From positions 100,657-164,656 of the forward strand of contig NZ_MVHF01000011.1 in the NCBI RefSeq assembly GCF_002086485.1: a stretch of DNA of 64,000 nucleotides. The letters are read 5' to 3'. This stretch comes from Mycobacterium aquaticum. Lineage in GTDB: Bacteria; Actinomycetota; Actinomycetes; Mycobacteriales; Mycobacteriaceae. Shown piece by piece: positions 58,796-64,000 of the stretch (its first letter is position 1; each line of letters starts with the position of its first letter). A model generated the notes under the pieces. The model saw nothing but the letters and a program-made list of their open reading frames with translations. It was not told the DNA's origin and ran no database searches. The translations under genes and the position numbers were made by a program.

Positions 58796-58956
58796 CCGGC
58801 GATTCTCGCACAGCAGCCACCTGCCAGTCACATCGCGCGACCGGCCGCCAAACCGGCTCGCACCACCGGAGTTTCGGTGGATACGAGCACGGCCTCGCGG
58901 AAACCCTTACAGCCGTTGACGTTCCACTGGCAGCCGGCCGCCGGCCGAGGTAGGGC

Positions 58957-62682
<3,726 letters not shown>

Positions 62683-63009
62683 ATGCTCTCCTTCCATAAC
62701 GGAAGGCGTCCTTGACTCTGCCGAGCGTGGCGGATACGGGCTGAAACCCGGAACCGTTGCAACGCCTCTCGACCAGAAGAGTCTACGTCGTCACCAGACA
62801 GACGTATGGACGCCCAACCCGTCGTCGTCACCGGGCCTAACCAGATGGCAGCCGCACGTATTTCGCGTAGGTGCGACGGTCACCAGCATTCACATCAACA
62901 GGGTAGTTGGTCTATGCAACCCGCTTGTTGGCGCGACCGGCTCAGCGGCGCGAAATGACCCGTGGCGACAAGGCGCTCATCGCCCCCACGCAGGGCTTAC
63001 GCTGGCAGT
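62683..63009. promoter_or_regulatory. Divergent promoter region of metH and the PAC2 gene
   Basis: These 327 bp hold the metH leader (62701-62775) and about 230 bp of noncoding DNA before the PAC2 start. No gene was found. The part from 62830 to 62990 shows no strong dyad or repeat. The PAC2 start has no ribosome-binding site nearby, consistent with a leaderless transcript. Confidence 0.45.
62701..62775 (-). ncRNA. Candidate S-adenosylhomocysteine riboswitch in the metH leader
   Basis: Read on the minus strand, the leader contains GAGAGGCGTTGCAACGG and later CGCTCGG and GGACGCCT. CGAG (62768-62771) can pair with CTCG (62722-62725), and AGGCGT (62762-62767) with ACGCCT (62704-62709). A CGGG-TTTCAG-CCCG stem (62737-62750) lies between them. 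This order of helices, with crossing pairs, is the H-type pseudoknot of the SAH riboswitch class known upstream of ahcY and metH genes. A TAGACT box at 62785-62780 would start transcription just before it. It ends 18 bp before the metH start. Class is inferred from pattern memory. Confidence 0.62.
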
Positions 63010-63888
63010 GTGACACCGTCGTATCCGAGCGGAGGTAGGCCGTCCGACCTGCCCGAATTGCAGAACGCCATCGTCGTTGCGGCGTTCGAAGGATGGAACG
63101 ACGCCGGTGACGCGGCCAGCGACGCGCTGGACCACCTCGATGCGATCTGGGAAGCCGAACCGATCGTCGAGATCGACGACGAGGCCTACTACGACTACCA
63201 GGTGAACCGACCCGTGATCCGGCAGATCGACGGCGTGACGCGGGAGCTGGTGTGGCCGTCGATGCGCATCTCGCACTGCCGTCCGCCGGGCAGCGAGCGC
63301 GACGTGGTGCTCATGCACGGTGTCGAGCCGAACATGCGGTGGCGCACTTTCTGCGCCGAGCTGTTGGCCATCGCCGACAAGCTCAACGTGCAGACCGTGG
63401 TGATCCTCGGTGCGTTGCTGGCCGATACGCCTCACACCCGCCCGGTGCCGGTGTCGGGTGCCGCGTACTCGTCGGAGTCGGCCAAGTTCTTCGGGCTGGA
63501 GGAGACCCGCTACGAGGGCCCGACCGGCATTGCCGGGGTGTTCCAGGACGCGTGTGTGCAGGCCGGTATCCCGGCGGTGACGTTCTGGGCGGCCGTGCCG
63601 CACTACGTGTCGCAGCCACCCAACCCCAAGGCCACCGTGGCGTTGCTGCGCCGCGTCGAGGACGTGCTCGACATCGAGGTGCCGCTGGCCGACCTGCCCG
63701 CGGCCGCCGAGGAGTGGGAGCAGGCGGTCACCGAGATGACGGCCGAGGACGACGAGATCGCCGAGTACGTGCAGTCGCTGGAGGAACGCGGCGACGCCGA
63801 GGTCGACATGCACGAAGTGCTGGGCAAGATCGACGGTGACGCCTTGGCGGCGGAGTTCGAGCGGTATCTGCGTCGGCGCGGCCGGTAA
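63010..63888 (+). CDS. PAC2 family protein (proteasome-assembly-chaperone-2-like)
   Basis: The 292-residue protein has IVVAAFEGWNDAGDAASDALDHL at the start and VVILGALLADTPHTRPVPVSG and GIPAVTFWAAVPHYV in the middle, all typical of actinobacterial PAC2 proteins (Rv2125). The fold resembles eukaryotic 20S assembly chaperone PAC2, but a proteasome role in bacteria is not established. The C-terminal 60 residues are acidic and helical. The GTG start lacks a ribosome site and may be leaderless. Confidence 0.88.
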   Translation: MTPSYPSGGRPSDLPELQNAIVVAAFEGWNDAGDAASDALDHLDAIWEAEPIVEIDDEAYYDYQVNRPVIRQIDGVTRELVWPSMRISHCRPPGSERDVVLMHGVEPNMRWRTFCAELLAIADKLNVQTVVILGALLADTPHTRPVPVSGAAYSSESAKFFGLEETRYEGPTGIAGVFQDACVQAGIPAVTFWAAVPHYVSQPPNPKATVALLRRVEDVLDIEVPLADLPAAAEEWEQAVTEMTAEDDEIAEYVQSLEERGDAEVDMHEVLGKIDGDALAAEFERYLRRRGR

Positions 63889-64000
63889 GCATGCGGCCGA
63901 GTGGCCAGTTGTGCCACGCGATCCGGGCTGTTGCGGAATCGTGTGGGGGTCAGTGCAACGGATCTCGTCAGTGGTGGCGGGTGGCCGGGCCCGAGGTCGG

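Noticed and set aside
62701..62900. Cobalamin riboswitch upstream of metH
   Set aside because: The B12-box consensus with GCCACTG is absent, while the crossing helices fit an SAH-type element better.

Overview
The window is high-GC DNA from a mycobacterium. Its gene order follows the M. tuberculosis stretch from cobH (Rv2065) to the PAC2 gene (Rv2125): cob genes, pepE, helY, tatC/tatA, pafC/pafB/pafA, prcA/prcB/pup/dop, mpa, lppK, trmI, hisG/hisE and metH. An ectABCD operon and many extra regulator-enzyme cassettes point to a free-living, rapid-growing Mycolicibacterium-type species rather than a tubercle bacillus. No rRNA, tRNA, CRISPR array, insertion sequence or prophage was recognised.

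Layout. 1-9.5 kb holds corrin-ring enzymes in two divergent blocks: cobH-cobIJ on the plus strand and an SDR-cobL-cobM-cobK chain with 1-4 nt overlaps on the minus strand. A DUF4139 gene and a TetR/kinase pair lie between them, followed by an F420-dependent biliverdin-reductase-like gene. 9.5-17 kb holds a peptidase, a VOC protein, a 5'-3' exonuclease, a DUF4333 membrane protein, the helicase HelY and the Tat translocase subunits TatC and TatA. 17-37 kb is the Pup-proteasome region: pafC-pafB-pafA, a TetR-controlled membrane gene and a hydrolase, then the minus-strand run ectA-ectB-ectC-ectD-dop-pup-prcB-prcA followed by two membrane-protein genes, and finally mpa. A DMT exporter, LysR, TetR and DUF418 group sits between ectA and mpa. 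37-41 kb is conserved mycobacterial core: an MTB12-like protein, LppK, DUF503, TrmI, a RecB-like nuclease and a thioesterase. 41.3-54.3 kb is an accessory stretch between neighbours that are adjacent in M. tuberculosis. It contains LysR, TetR, tandem-HTH AraC and ArsR regulators, each beside SDR, NmrA, hydrolase, aldo-keto reductase, HD-domain, SRPBCC, flavodoxin or disulfide-oxidoreductase genes. 54-64 kb returns to core: DUF4126, hisG-hisE, a sugar transporter, a HAD phosphatase, metH and a PAC2 protein.

How the genes work together. The cob enzymes make the corrin ring of cobalamin, the cofactor of MetH at the other end of the window. The metH leader can fold like an S-adenosylhomocysteine riboswitch. 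Dop, PafA, Pup, Mpa and PrcAB form the complete pupylation-proteasome pathway, and PafBC is the DNA-damage transcription activator encoded with PafA. The ectoine operon ends 9 bp before dop, so osmolyte synthesis and proteasome genes may share transcripts. Several regulator genes have clear inverted repeats in their promoters: positions 21160-21180, 34211-34226, 42123-42158 and 51478-51495.
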